Shown: positions 1 to 8,325 of the stretch, one piece after another | Position numbering within the stretch: position 1 is the stretch's first letter | Layout: the number at the start of each line of letters is the position of its first letter | Assembly (NCBI RefSeq): GCF_015712165.1 | Contig: NZ_JADPZX010000003.1 | Coordinates: forward strand, 248,001 to 312,000 | Length of the DNA: 64,000 nt | Origin: Streptomyces spinoverrucosus | GTDB taxonomy: Bacteria; Actinomycetota; Actinomycetes; Streptomycetales; Streptomycetaceae | Reading direction: 5' to 3' | The notes under the pieces: generated by a model | Told to the model about the DNA's origin: nothing | Database searches by the model: none | The model's input: the letters and a program-made list of their open reading frames with translations, nothing else | Made by a program: the position numbers and the translations under genes

Positions 1-405
1 CGCGCCGCCCTGCACGCCGCCGAAGCCGGGGTCGGCGACCGCACGGCCTGGGAACGGCACGAACTCGGCCACAGCTTCCCCAAGGGCAGCTTCGACCTGG
101 TGAACGCCCAGTACCTGCAGTCCCCGGTGGGCCTCGACCAGCAGGGGGTGCTGCGGCGCGCCGCCGAGGCCGTCGCCGAACAGGGCACGCTCCTGATCGT
201 GATGCACGCGGGCTGGCCGTCCTGGCAGACGAGGCCGCCCTTCGAGGCCGTCTTCCCCACGCTGGAGAGCGTCCTGGCCGAACTGTCGCTGCCCGAGTCG
301 GGCTGGACCGTCGAGACGGCGGAGACGATACGGCGCTCGAGCGTCTCACCCGACGGGGAGGAGGGCTTCCGCGAGGACAACGTGTGGCGCATCCGGCGCC
401 TGTGA
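1..405 (+). CDS. SAM-dependent methyltransferase, C-terminal part (5' end outside window)
   Basis: The reading frame is open from base 1 and ends at TGA 403-405, so only the last 134 residues are present. The visible part has a segment like the post-II to post-III region of class I methyltransferases: FDLVNAQYLQ followed by LLIVMHAGWPSW, where a strand-ending acidic or Asn residue precedes a conserved helix and a hydrophobic strand. The C-terminal residues NVWRIRRL resemble the end of small cytoplasmic SAM methyltransferases. The SAM-binding glycine motif would lie upstream and cannot be checked, and the substrate is unknown. It is followed 45 bases later by the FAD/Rieske gene on the same strand. 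Confidence 0.6.
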   Translation, partial: RAALHAAEAGVGDRTAWERHELGHSFPKGSFDLVNAQYLQSPVGLDQQGVLRRAAEAVAEQGTLLIVMHAGWPSWQTRPPFEAVFPTLESVLAELSLPESGWTVETAETIRRSSVSPDGEEGFREDNVWRIRRL

Positions 406-450
406 GAGCGGCTCCGTGTGACCGGCACCCGCCACGGGAACTCGGCGGCC

Positions 451-1983
451 ATGACCGAGCAGGCAGCACTCCACGCGTCGTACTGGCTCGACACCCTCCC
501 GCCCGGCGACCCGGCACCCCCGCCGGCCGGCGACTTCCAGGTCGACGTCGCCGTCATCGGGGCGGGCATGGCCGGGCTGAGCACGGCGTGGGAACTGACC
601 CGGCGCGGGCACGGGGTCGCCGTGCTGGAGGCCGACCGGATCGCCGCCGGCGTCACCGGGCACACCACCGCCAAGCTCAGCGCCCAGCACACCCTGATCT
701 ACGACCGGCTGCGGCGCACCCGGGGCACCGACGGGGCGCGCCTGTACGCGCGCTCTCAGACGGAGGCCATCCACCACGCCGCCGAGATCGTCCACGAACT
801 GGGCATCGAGTGCGACTGGGAGGACACCGCCGCCTACACCTTCGCGCAGGGCCGCCGCCGGATCCCCGAGCTGCGCGCAGAGGCGGAGGCGGCCAAGGAG
901 GCGGGACTGACCGCCGAGTTCGTCACGGAGACGGACCTGCCGTTCCCGGTCGCCGGCGCGGTACGGGTCGCGGACCAGGCCCAGTTCCATCCGCGCAAGT
1001 ACCTGCTGGCGCTGACCGACGCCATCCGCAGCGGGGGAGGGCAGCTGTACGAGGGGACACGCGTCCTCGGGCTCACCGAGGGGGAGCCGTGCGTGCTGAC
1101 CACGGAGGAGGGCACCCGGGTGACCGCCCGGGCGGTCGTGGTCGCCACGCACTACCCGGTCTTCGACCGTGCCCTGCTCTTCACCCGCCTCGCACCGCGC
1201 CGGGAGGTCGTCGTCGCCGCCCCCGTCGACACGGCCAAGGCCCCCGAGGGGATGTACATCACGCCCGAGCACCACACCCGCTCGGTGCGCACGGCACCGT
1301 ACGCGGACGGCAAACGGCTGCTCATCGTGACCGGCGAGCACTTCACCCCCGGCAGCGGCCGGGACTCCGGGGAGCCGTTCGCGACGCTCACCAGCTGGGC
1401 CGAACGCCACTTCGGCACGCTGCACCTCAGCCACCGGTGGGCCACCCAGGACAACGACTCCACCGACCACGTGCCGCTCGTCGGCCTGCTGCACCCCGCG
1501 AGCCGCCATGTCTACGTCGCCACCGGCTTCGGCGGCTGGGGTCTGAGCGGCGGCATCATGGCCGGCCGTCTGCTCTGCGACGAGATCACCGGCCGTCAGG
1601 CGCCGCCGTGGAGCGAGCTGTACGACCCGCGCCGCATCACCCCTGTGCTGCGCGAGGGCGGCCAGTTCATCCGCCACCAGGCCAATGTCGCCCGCCACTT
1701 CATCGGCGACCGGCTGCCGGCCCTGACCCGGCCGGGCCTGGAGGACCTGGCCCCCGGCGACGGCGCCGTCGTGCACATCGGCGGCCGCCGCTGCGCGGTC
1801 CACCGCGACGAGGACGGACGGCTGCACGCCGTGTCCGCCCGCTGCACCCACCTGGGCTGCCTCGTGGCGTTCAACCGCGCCGAACAGGCCTGGGAGTGCC
1901 CCTGCCACGGCTCCCGCTTCGCCCCCGACGGCCACGTCCTCCAAGGCCCGGCGGTACGACCACTGGAACAGCGGGACATCTGA
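451..1983 (+). CDS. FAD-dependent oxidoreductase fused to C-terminal Rieske [2Fe-2S] domain
   Basis: A 510-aa soluble protein. The N-terminal DAO-type flavoprotein domain has the dinucleotide-binding motif VAVIGAGMAGLSTAWEL near residues 34-50, and GFGGWGLSGG near residue 360 is the usual C-terminal FAD contact. The last 50 residues form a Rieske centre: C465-x-H467 (CTH) and C483-x2-H486 (CPCH) supply the two Cys and two His ligands. Such fusions probably pass electrons between FAD and the cluster; the substrate is not known. I prefer ATG 451 because homologues start about ten residues before SYWLDT; GTG 418 in the same frame is possible. The TetR gene downstream is convergent with a 3-base gap. 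Confidence 0.85.
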   Translation: MTEQAALHASYWLDTLPPGDPAPPPAGDFQVDVAVIGAGMAGLSTAWELTRRGHGVAVLEADRIAAGVTGHTTAKLSAQHTLIYDRLRRTRGTDGARLYARSQTEAIHHAAEIVHELGIECDWEDTAAYTFAQGRRRIPELRAEAEAAKEAGLTAEFVTETDLPFPVAGAVRVADQAQFHPRKYLLALTDAIRSGGGQLYEGTRVLGLTEGEPCVLTTEEGTRVTARAVVVATHYPVFDRALLFTRLAPRREVVVAAPVDTAKAPEGMYITPEHHTRSVRTAPYADGKRLLIVTGEHFTPGSGRDSGEPFATLTSWAERHFGTLHLSHRWATQDNDSTDHVPLVGLLHPASRHVYVATGFGGWGLSGGIMAGRLLCDEITGRQAPPWSELYDPRRITPVLREGGQFIRHQANVARHFIGDRLPALTRPGLEDLAPGDGAVVHIGGRRCAVHRDEDGRLHAVSARCTHLGCLVAFNRAEQAWECPCHGSRFAPDGHVLQGPAVRPLEQRDI

Positions 1984-1986
1984 GGG

Positions 1987-2595
1987 TCAACGGCCGTCTC
2001 GTAGCGCCCGCGCATGGCTCATGAACGCCGCCAACCCCACCTCGAACGCCCGGTCCGCCCGCCCCTCGCCCACCGCCGCGAGCACCCGGCCGAGGCGGGG
2101 CGTGGGGGCCTGGTCCGTCAGTTCCCACATCGTCTCCGGCGCCGCGAGGTCGAGCGCCGAGCCCAGCACCAGGTTCTCCAGCGCGATCAGCAGCGGCATC
2201 ACCTCGGTGTCGGTGAAACCGGCGTCGAGCAGCAGGCCCACCGCCCGCTCGTACTGCTCCAGCACCCGAGGCGCCCGCACCGGTGACGTCATCAGCAGCG
2301 GGATCGCCTTCGGGTGCGCGGCGAACGCGGCGCGATAGGACCGAGCCCAGGCCTCCAGCGCCTCGTCCCAGGGCGTGCGATCCAGGGTCCCGGGGTCGAT
2401 CGCGGACGTGACCCGCTCGCGCAGCAGCTCGACGATGCCGTCCCGGCCGTCCACATGGTGGTACACCGACCCCGTCTGCGCCCCCAGCCGCCGGGCTATC
2501 TGCGGCACGCTGAAGTCGCCCTGTTCATCGATCAGTTGGAGCGCGGTCGTGGTGATGCGTTCACGATCGAGCAGCGGTGTGCGCGGCCGTCCCAT
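1987..2595 (-). CDS. TetR-family transcriptional regulator
   Basis: A 202-aa repressor-type protein. The N-terminal helix-turn-helix covers about residues 14-55 (ITTTALQLIDEQGDFSVPQIARRL followed by GAQTGSVYHHVDGRDGIVELL), typical of TetR with the Y-H-H recognition helix end. The remaining all-helical region looks like a TetR_C ligand and dimerisation domain of the length usual for the family. It is divergent from the APC permease and amidohydrolase genes, and the intergenic gap contains a 21-bp palindrome at 2652-2672. The layout suggests that it represses its neighbours and itself, relieved by the transported or hydrolysed substrate. The ligand is unknown. Confidence 0.9.
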   Translation of the reverse strand: MGRPRTPLLDRERITTTALQLIDEQGDFSVPQIARRLGAQTGSVYHHVDGRDGIVELLRERVTSAIDPGTLDRTPWDEALEAWARSYRAAFAAHPKAIPLLMTSPVRAPRVLEQYERAVGLLLDAGFTDTEVMPLLIALENLVLGSALDLAAPETMWELTDQAPTPRLGRVLAAVGEGRADRAFEVGLAAFMSHARALRDGR

Positions 2596-2651
2596 GGTCA
2601 GTGTGCTCCCTGAGGTCTTCCCGGATGCCCAACGGGGAGGCTACATTGCGG

Positions 2652-2672
2652 AAACCGAAAGCCTTTAGGTTT
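2652..2672. promoter_or_regulatory. Palindromic operator, probably for the adjacent TetR regulator
   Basis: Arms AAACC (2652-2656) and GGTTT (2668-2672) enclose AAAG (2658-2661) and CTTT (2663-2666). Every position is self-complementary except the two separator positions (2657 and 2667) and the central base 2662. It sits 57 bases from the tetR start and 130 bases from the permease start, in the most AT-rich part of the gap. Confidence 0.75.
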
Positions 2673-2802
2673 ACGTGCTCAGGGCGCTCCGGGGCACGTC
2701 ATCCATGGTGCGCCGGAGCAACCCCCCGCGCCCCCTCCCGGCCACCCGCACCCCATCACGTGCCGCCCCCTCCAGTCCCGCCGCTCGAAGGGCCAGACGC
2801 GC

Positions 2803-4317
2803 ATGACCCCGACCACCCCCGACGCCCCCGCCGACAGAGCACCGGCTCCCACGCCCACCCTCCGCTCCGGCTCCCTCGGCACCGCCGACATCGCCTTCTT
2901 CGTCGTCTCGGCCGCCGCCCCGCTCACCGTGATGGCGGGCGTCGCCCCGCTGGCGATCCTGCTCGGCGGCATAGGCGCCCCCGTCGGCTACCTCCTCGCC
3001 GGCATCACTCTCGCCGTCTTCGCCGTCGGCTTCACCACGATGAGCCGGCACGTCCGTGGCGGCGGCGCCTTCTACGCCTTCATCACCCGCGGCCTCGGCC
3101 GCCGCGTCGGCATCGGCGCCGCCCTGCTCGCCCTGGTCGGCTACAACGGCATGGAGATCGGCGTCTACGGCCTCCTCGGCACGGCCACCCAGGACACCGC
3201 ACAGGCCCTCTTCGGCACCGACCTCCCCTGGCTGCCGATCTCGCTGGCGGGCCTGCTGCTCATCGGCTACGGCGGCTACCGCTCCATCGACTTCGGCGCC
3301 AAGGTCCTCGGCGTCCTGCTGGTCGCCGAGACCGGCATCCTCGTCCTGCTGGCGGCGGGCGTGCTGCTCAAGGGCGGCGCCCACGGACTGTCCGCCGCCT
3401 CCCTCGCCCCCGGCAACGTCCTCGTCCCCGGCACCGCCGCCGTACTCGCCTTCGCCTTCGCCGCGTTCACCGGCTTCGAGTCGACCGTCATCTACCGCCG
3501 CGAGGCCCGCGACCCGCACCGCACGGTCCCGCGCGCCACCTACCTCGCCGTCGGCTTCCTCGGCGTCTTCTACGCGTTCACCGTCTGGATCGTCATCCAG
3601 GCATTCGGCAACGCGGAGGTCGTACGGGCGGCGGGCGAGGACCCGGGCGCCCTCTTCTTCACCGCCATCACCACCTACGTCGGCGGCTGGGCGGCGGACC
3701 TGATGCACGTCTTCATCGTCACCAGCGTTCTCGCCTCCCTCCTCGCCTTCCACAACGCCATCAACCGCTACGCCCTCGCCCTCGCCGAAGAAGGCGTCCT
3801 GCCGCGCCCGTTGGCCCGCATCCACCCCCGCCACCGCTCTCCGTACGTGGCCGGAATCACCCAGACCGTCCTCGGCGCCCTCGTCGTGCTCGCCTTCTGG
3901 GCGGCGGGCGCCGACCCGTACGGCCAGCTGCTGCTGTGGGTCAACACCCCAGGCATGATCGGCCTGATGGTGCTGCAACTGCTCGCCGCGATCGCCGTCC
4001 CCTGCTACTTCCGCCGCGTCCGCCATCAGGAGGGCGCCCTGCGCACGCTCGTGGCACCGGTCCTCGCCACCGTCCTGCTCGCCACGGCGATCGCACTGGT
4101 GGTGACCCACGTCGACCACTTCACGGGCGCGTCCCCGACCGTGAACACCCTCCTGGTCGCCGTCGCCCCCACCGCCTTCGCCGCCGGGCTCCCGCTGGCG
4201 TGGTGGCTGCGCCGCAGGCGCCCCGAGGTCTACGAGGCGTTCGCCGCCGAGCCCGTGGAAGGCACCGCCGACGCCCCACCTGCCAGGGACACCACAGCGT
4301 CCGCCTCCGCCGAATGA
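2803..4317 (+). CDS. APC-superfamily amino acid/amine permease
   Basis: A 504-aa polytopic membrane protein with about 12 hydrophobic segments. After a Pro/Ala-rich cytoplasmic tail (residues 1-25), the first helix has the APC signature (LGTADIAFFVVSAAAPLTV then GVAPLAILLGG), and GGGAFYAFITRGLGR is the conserved loop after helix 2. The region around AFAAFTGFESTVIYRREARDP is the usual helix 6 substrate site with the charged loop after it. The C-terminal tail is hydrophilic. Its stop overlaps an in-frame ATG of the amidohydrolase gene, so the two are co-transcribed. It probably imports an amine, amino acid or amide that the hydrolase then opens. The ligand cannot be told from sequence. Confidence 0.85.
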   Translation: MTPTTPDAPADRAPAPTPTLRSGSLGTADIAFFVVSAAAPLTVMAGVAPLAILLGGIGAPVGYLLAGITLAVFAVGFTTMSRHVRGGGAFYAFITRGLGRRVGIGAALLALVGYNGMEIGVYGLLGTATQDTAQALFGTDLPWLPISLAGLLLIGYGGYRSIDFGAKVLGVLLVAETGILVLLAAGVLLKGGAHGLSAASLAPGNVLVPGTAAVLAFAFAAFTGFESTVIYRREARDPHRTVPRATYLAVGFLGVFYAFTVWIVIQAFGNAEVVRAAGEDPGALFFTAITTYVGGWAADLMHVFIVTSVLASLLAFHNAINRYALALAEEGVLPRPLARIHPRHRSPYVAGITQTVLGALVVLAFWAAGADPYGQLLLWVNTPGMIGLMVLQLLAAIAVPCYFRRVRHQEGALRTLVAPVLATVLLATAIALVVTHVDHFTGASPTVNTLLVAVAPTAFAAGLPLAWWLRRRRPEVYEAFAAEPVEGTADAPPARDTTASASAE

Positions 4318-4343
4318 CCCTCCACGACAAGGGAGTTGTCGAC

Positions 4344-5915
4344 ATGCCCACGGCCGACCTCGTCCTCACCGGCGCCCAGGTCCGCACCCTCGACCCCGCC
4401 CGCCCCCGCGCCACCGCCGTCGCCGTCCGTGACGGGGTCGTCGTGGCGGTCGGCGAGGAGAGCGACGTACGCGACTGGCGCGGCCCGGGCACGGAGGCCG
4501 TACCGCTGGAAGGCGCCCACCTCGTGCCCGGTCTGGTGGACGCCCACAGCCACCCCGTGTGGGGCCTGGACATGGCGACCGGGACGGACCTGTCCGCCGT
4601 GCGGGACCTGGCCGGACTGCGTGCCGCTCTCGCGTCGGCGGCGCGCGTCGACGGCTGGGTGATCGGTTTCGGGCTGGACCACAACGCCTTCGAGGGCCGC
4701 CCCGTCGACCGTGCTCTCATCGAGGACGCCCTCGGCGGAGCCCCGGCCTTCCTGCGGCTGTACGACGGTCACTCCGCCCTCGCCAGTGGTACGGCGCTAG
4801 GCGCGGCGGGCGTGACCGGGCCGCGCGCCTTCGCGCAGCGCTCGGAGGTCGTCTGCGACGCCACCGGTCGCCCCACCGGCCATCTCGTCGAGCACGCCGC
4901 GATCGACCTGGTGGCCCAGGTGATGCCCCGCCCGTCGTACGCCGAACGCCGCGCCCGCCTGGTGGAGCTGCTCTCGGCGATGGCGGCGACCGGCCTGACC
5001 GGCGCCCATGTGATGGACGGCGGGGACCTGGACCTCGTCGAGTCCGTGGCCCGCGAGACGGTGCTGCCGGTGCGGCTGCGGTTCGCACCCTGGTGCATGC
5101 CCGGCGCGGAGAAGGACGACCTGGACGAGCTGGTCGCCGCACAGGGGCGGGGTGGGCGGCACTGGCTGGTCGGCGGGGTGAAGTTCTTCATCGACGGCAC
5201 CGTCGAGGGCGGCACCGCCTGGCTGGAGCACCCGGACTGCCACGGCCGGGGCACGGAGGCGTTCTGGCCGGACCCCGAGGCGTACGCCGCCGCCGTACGG
5301 CAGCTGCACGCTGCCGGTGTCCGCACGGCCACGCACGCCATCGGCGACGCGGCGGTACGCCACGTCCTCGACGTGGTGGCCGCCCTCGGCCCCGGCGCCC
5401 GCGGGGCGCACCGCGTCGAGCACATCGAGACGGCACCGGACGACCTGCTGCCGCGCTTCGCCGAACTGGGCGTGACGGCGTCCATGCAGCCGCCGCACAC
5501 CGCCTACACCCGCCCCGACGGCACCGACGAGTGGTCCCGTCGCCTGGGCGCTGACCGTGCCGCCCACGCCTGGCGGCTGCGCGACCTGCGGGACGCCGGA
5601 GCGACGGTCGCCCTCGGCTCGGACTGGCCGATCGCCCACTACGACGCCCGGGCCGTGCTGGCCACGGCCCGCCACCCCAAGGGCGCCGCATCGCACCGCG
5701 CGGGCCTCACCGGTCTTCAGGCCCTGGAGGGCTGCACGACCCACGCGGCGTACGCCGCCGGCGAGTCCGGCACGGCGGGCCGGATCGCCCCCGGCCTCCG
5801 CGCCGACCTCACGGCCCTCGCCGTGGACCCGGTCGAGGCCCCCGCCGACGAGCTGGCTCAGGCACCGGTGCGCCTGACCGTGACCGGCGGGCACGTGGTC
5901 CACCGGGCGGGCTGA
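4344..5915 (+). CDS. Amidohydrolase of the YtcJ/metal-dependent TIM-barrel type
   Basis: A 523-aa cytosolic protein. The N-terminal beta-sandwich strand (ADLVLTGAQVRTLDP) is followed by HLVPGLVDAHSHPVWG near residue 65, giving the HxH metal ligands. Later barrel elements include VGGVKFFIDGTVEGGTAWL, a THAIGDAAV histidine and HRVEHIE, and the last metal Asp is in ALGSDWPI. This is the pattern of the amidohydrolase superfamily 3 (YtcJ, N-substituted formamide deformylase-like). I chose ATG 4344 because GGGAG lies at 4331-4335; ATG 4314, overlapping the permease stop, is in frame and possible. Expected action is hydrolysis of a C-N bond in a compound brought in by the upstream permease. Confidence 0.85.
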   Translation: MPTADLVLTGAQVRTLDPARPRATAVAVRDGVVVAVGEESDVRDWRGPGTEAVPLEGAHLVPGLVDAHSHPVWGLDMATGTDLSAVRDLAGLRAALASAARVDGWVIGFGLDHNAFEGRPVDRALIEDALGGAPAFLRLYDGHSALASGTALGAAGVTGPRAFAQRSEVVCDATGRPTGHLVEHAAIDLVAQVMPRPSYAERRARLVELLSAMAATGLTGAHVMDGGDLDLVESVARETVLPVRLRFAPWCMPGAEKDDLDELVAAQGRGGRHWLVGGVKFFIDGTVEGGTAWLEHPDCHGRGTEAFWPDPEAYAAAVRQLHAAGVRTATHAIGDAAVRHVLDVVAALGPGARGAHRVEHIETAPDDLLPRFAELGVTASMQPPHTAYTRPDGTDEWSRRLGADRAAHAWRLRDLRDAGATVALGSDWPIAHYDARAVLATARHPKGAASHRAGLTGLQALEGCTTHAAYAAGESGTAGRIAPGLRADLTALAVDPVEAPADELAQAPVRLTVTGGHVVHRAG

Positions 5916-5994
5916 GCGACGGGCGTTTGTGCCTCGCGGATCGGATCACCCGGGGAGCGACAGCGAACGCCTCCAACGCTTGGAGTGAACGATC

Positions 5995-6168
5995 GTGGCG
6001 CGAGAGAAGAAGGCCAAGGCCAAGATGGAACAGGCCAAGGGCAAGGCCAAGGAGGCGGTCGGCCGCGCGGTCGGCAACGAGCGGATGACCGCCGAGGGCA
6101 AGATGGAACAGGCCAAGGGTGACGCTCGCCAGTCGAAGGAGAAGGCCAAGGACACGTTCAAGCACTGA
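5995..6168 (+). CDS. CsbD-like small stress-response protein
   Basis: A 57-aa, highly charged protein starting at GTG 5995 with GGAG nine bases upstream. It contains two copies of KMEQAKGKAKE / KMEQAKGDAR separated by AVGRAVGNERMTAEG. This duplicated amphipathic helix pattern, with a conserved Gly-rich turn, defines the CsbD family of general stress proteins. In other bacteria csbD genes belong to the general stress regulon; the molecular role is unknown. It is a single gene with a strong hairpin terminator directly downstream. Confidence 0.85.
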   Translation: MAREKKAKAKMEQAKGKAKEAVGRAVGNERMTAEGKMEQAKGDARQSKEKAKDTFKH

Positions 6169-6178
6169 CCGGCGACGT

Positions 6179-6223
6179 ACGAGGAGCGGGCCCCCTGGCT
6201 GCGCCGGGGAACCCGCTCCTCGT
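6179..6223. terminator. Bidirectional hairpin terminator after csbD-like gene
   Basis: A 12-bp perfect stem (6179-6190 ACGAGGAGCGGG paired with 6212-6223 CCCGCTCCTCGT) has a 21-base loop and TCTC after the stem. It lies between two convergent genes, 11 bases after the csbD-like stop and 22 bases before the end of the peptidase gene. Confidence 0.75.
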
Positions 6224-6244
6224 TCTCGAAGTGCGTACGGCGGC

Positions 6245-6982
6245 TCAGATCCCGCAGGAGGACGCGGACCAGAACCGGCTGTCGCGGTGGTCGAGGTGCG
6301 TGTGGTCGCCGTGGCCGGGGTAGCCCGGGCCCAGGATGCCCCGGAAGCCGTGGTTGCGGGCCTGCTTGGCCAGCGTGCACAGCGAGTGCGGGCCGGACCC
6401 GAGGTCGGCGGCGTCACCGTACAGATGACGGCTGTTGCTCGCGCCGCCCACCGCGTCGTTGCAGGCGTGCGAGCGGAAGCCGCTGGTCACCCGGATCGGC
6501 TGGTCGCCGAGGGCGTGCCGCATGGCCTCCAGCTTCCACATGGTGCGCAGCGCGTTGGACTTGGCGATCGCGGCACTGACCGCACCGCCGGCCCAGGTGC
6601 TGTTGCAGTCGTTCAACTCGCTGTACGAGAAGTGGACCGGCGTGCAGTCGTCGTCCTGCAGGGCGTAGAGCTTGCTGAAGGTGTTCGGACCGGCGACGCC
6701 GTCCGCGGCCAGGCCGTACGCCGACTGGAAGCGCTTGAGGGCGGCCTCGGTGGCCGGCCCGAAGGCGCCGTCGACGGCCAGTACGGCGCCGTGGCCCGGG
6801 TAGCCGCCGAGCCGGATCTGCAGCTGGGTGACGTCGGCTCCCGAGGAGCCCTGCGAGAGGGTGCGGTTCCAGGTGTAGCAGCCGTCGGCGTGGGCGGTGC
6901 CGGCGGTGGCGAGCGTGCCCGCCCAAGCGCCAGCCATGACCATGACAAGTGCGACGAGGAGTCGAACGGTTCGTCTGAACAT
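6245..6982 (-). CDS. Secreted peptidoglycan-binding M15-type peptidase
   Basis: A 245-aa exported protein. A signal peptide (MFRRTVRLLVALVMVMAG, cleavage after about AHA, residue 32) is followed by a PG_binding_1 domain (residues about 40-110; VTQLQIRLGGYPG and VDGAFGPATEAALKRFQ). The C-terminal domain is Peptidase_M15_3, with zinc-site residues in SRHLYGDAADLG (the SxHxxGxAxD pattern) and HTHLDHR. It probably cleaves D-Ala or cross-link peptides in the cell wall. I start at ATG 6982 because GGAG is positioned seven bases upstream and the signal peptide begins there; the longer open frame upstream adds an implausible basic stretch. Confidence 0.85.
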   Translation of the reverse strand: MFRRTVRLLVALVMVMAGAWAGTLATAGTAHADGCYTWNRTLSQGSSGADVTQLQIRLGGYPGHGAVLAVDGAFGPATEAALKRFQSAYGLAADGVAGPNTFSKLYALQDDDCTPVHFSYSELNDCNSTWAGGAVSAAIAKSNALRTMWKLEAMRHALGDQPIRVTSGFRSHACNDAVGGASNSRHLYGDAADLGSGPHSLCTLAKQARNHGFRGILGPGYPGHGDHTHLDHRDSRFWSASSCGI

Positions 6983-7148
6983 CTGAGCTCCATGTCGGGG
7001 GAGAGATGTGGTGTTGCCGGGCGTGGGGGGCGTGTGACGCGCGTCAACGATGGGGCACGCCGCCGTGGGCGCGCAAGGGCGGGGCCGTCCGGTTGCCCGG
7101 ACGGTCACCGCCCCTTGGCGCGTCATTCACGGCCGCGCACGCCATGGG

Positions 7149-8075
7149 TCAGGAGAACAGCAGCCGCCAGGTCAGCGGACCCGGGTGACCGTCCGCGTCA
7201 CCGCGCAGCTCCGCGCGCGACTTCTGGAAGTCCCGCACGTTCAGCCGGTCCGCCTCGCCCCACGTCCGGCTCGGACCGACCCGGTAGTGGTCGCCGAAGC
7301 CCCGCTTCACGAGCTGCTTGCCGAGCCGGAGCACGTACTCGTTCGACGCCCCGTCCCGGAAGTACTTGCGGCCCGGGAACGCGGGAACCTTCGGCTTGCT
7401 CGGCGTCGGCGGCTTGCTGTCACCGGTGTCGTCGTCCCCCAGGTCGAGTTCGGCCTTGGCGTACTTCACGATCCGGGCGAAGTCGATCGCGCCCGGGTCG
7501 CCGTGCGAGTTCTCCGGCACGTGCATGTGCCCGCACACGCCCCTGAAGTCCGACCACTTGCCCCCCGACATCCGCTGGCCGGCGCCGTTGGCGTACGACG
7601 ACGGATACGCCGGCCACTGCTTCGGCCCCGACAGCGACACGCCGTGCTCCTCGTGCGCCCACGCCAGGAACCGGGCGACGCCGCGCAGCGCCCAGTCCGG
7701 CGCGTCCGGCCAGTAGACGTGGCTCTGTCCGGCGGCCTTCCACTTCGCGTGCGTCTTGGGGTCGCAGGTGCCGACCAGCTCGACCTGGCACACGTTGAGA
7801 GTGTTGGTCTCGACGCCGCCCCTGAGGTTCTGCAGCGCTCTGGACGAGCTCTCGATGTCGAAGTGCTGGTACCACTTCAGCTTCTTCGCCCCCAGGTCCG
7901 GCACCGCGGTGAGGTTCGGCGCCGAGGAACCCCCGCCGTAACCGGGCAGGGAGCGGCCCTCGGTGGTGTGCAGGACGACGACGTTGACCTCCATCGGTGT
8001 CCCGCCGAAGTCGTCCTGGTACCAGTTGGCCCGGCTCGCGCCCGGGAATCGCTGCGGTCCTGTCTTCGTGCTCAA
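7149..8075 (-). CDS. N-acetylmuramoyl-L-alanine amidase with C-terminal peptidoglycan-binding domain (endolysin-like)
   Basis: A 308-aa protein without a signal peptide. The N-terminal two thirds look like an Amidase_2 domain: VVVLHTTEG gives the first zinc His, and GHMHVPENSHGDPGAIDF gives a second His and the terminal Asp/Gly motif. After a Pro/Lys/Thr-rich linker (about residues 218-232, PPTPSKPKVP) comes a peptidoglycan-binding module with repeats around EYVLRLGKQLVKRGFG and EADRLNVRDFQKS. The architecture and absent signal peptide resemble phage endolysins, so it may be a domesticated lysin or be exported by another route. Its neighbour on the same strand is another cell-wall hydrolase, but the 166-base gap argues for separate promoters. 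Confidence 0.75.
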   Translation of the reverse strand: MSTKTGPQRFPGASRANWYQDDFGGTPMEVNVVVLHTTEGRSLPGYGGGSSAPNLTAVPDLGAKKLKWYQHFDIESSSRALQNLRGGVETNTLNVCQVELVGTCDPKTHAKWKAAGQSHVYWPDAPDWALRGVARFLAWAHEEHGVSLSGPKQWPAYPSSYANGAGQRMSGGKWSDFRGVCGHMHVPENSHGDPGAIDFARIVKYAKAELDLGDDDTGDSKPPTPSKPKVPAFPGRKYFRDGASNEYVLRLGKQLVKRGFGDHYRVGPSRTWGEADRLNVRDFQKSRAELRGDADGHPGPLTWRLLFS

Positions 8076-8325
8076 CTCGTCCTCCCCCGTGGAAGTTGAC
8101 TTGCCATCAGGCCGTGACTACTGATCAGGAACGAGGAACGCGTACGAACGGTTCCGCCCTCCGATCGCAGGATCCGGACGCTTGACCGTTGATACGAGTG
8201 TTTTCAGCCAAACTCACAGCGTGACTAGGCGGGCACGTCCCGTGCGGATAGCGTGAGCCCGCCGCGTCGCCACACCGGGGGCACAGGGCCCCGCAGGGAC
8301 TTGCGAGCGGCGGAGGGTTACCCCC

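Noticed and set aside
346..1944. Long minus-strand open frame antisense to the FAD/Rieske gene
   Set aside because: It has no recognisable domain, is Gly/Ala/Arg/Val-rich as expected of a GC-rich shadow frame, and the plus-strand frame has clear FAD and Rieske motifs.
2577..4343. Plus-strand open frame running into the amidohydrolase from 1.8 kb upstream
   Set aside because: It is Arg/Pro/His-rich shadow translation over the permease; the enzyme domain begins only at MPTADL with its own ribosome-binding site.
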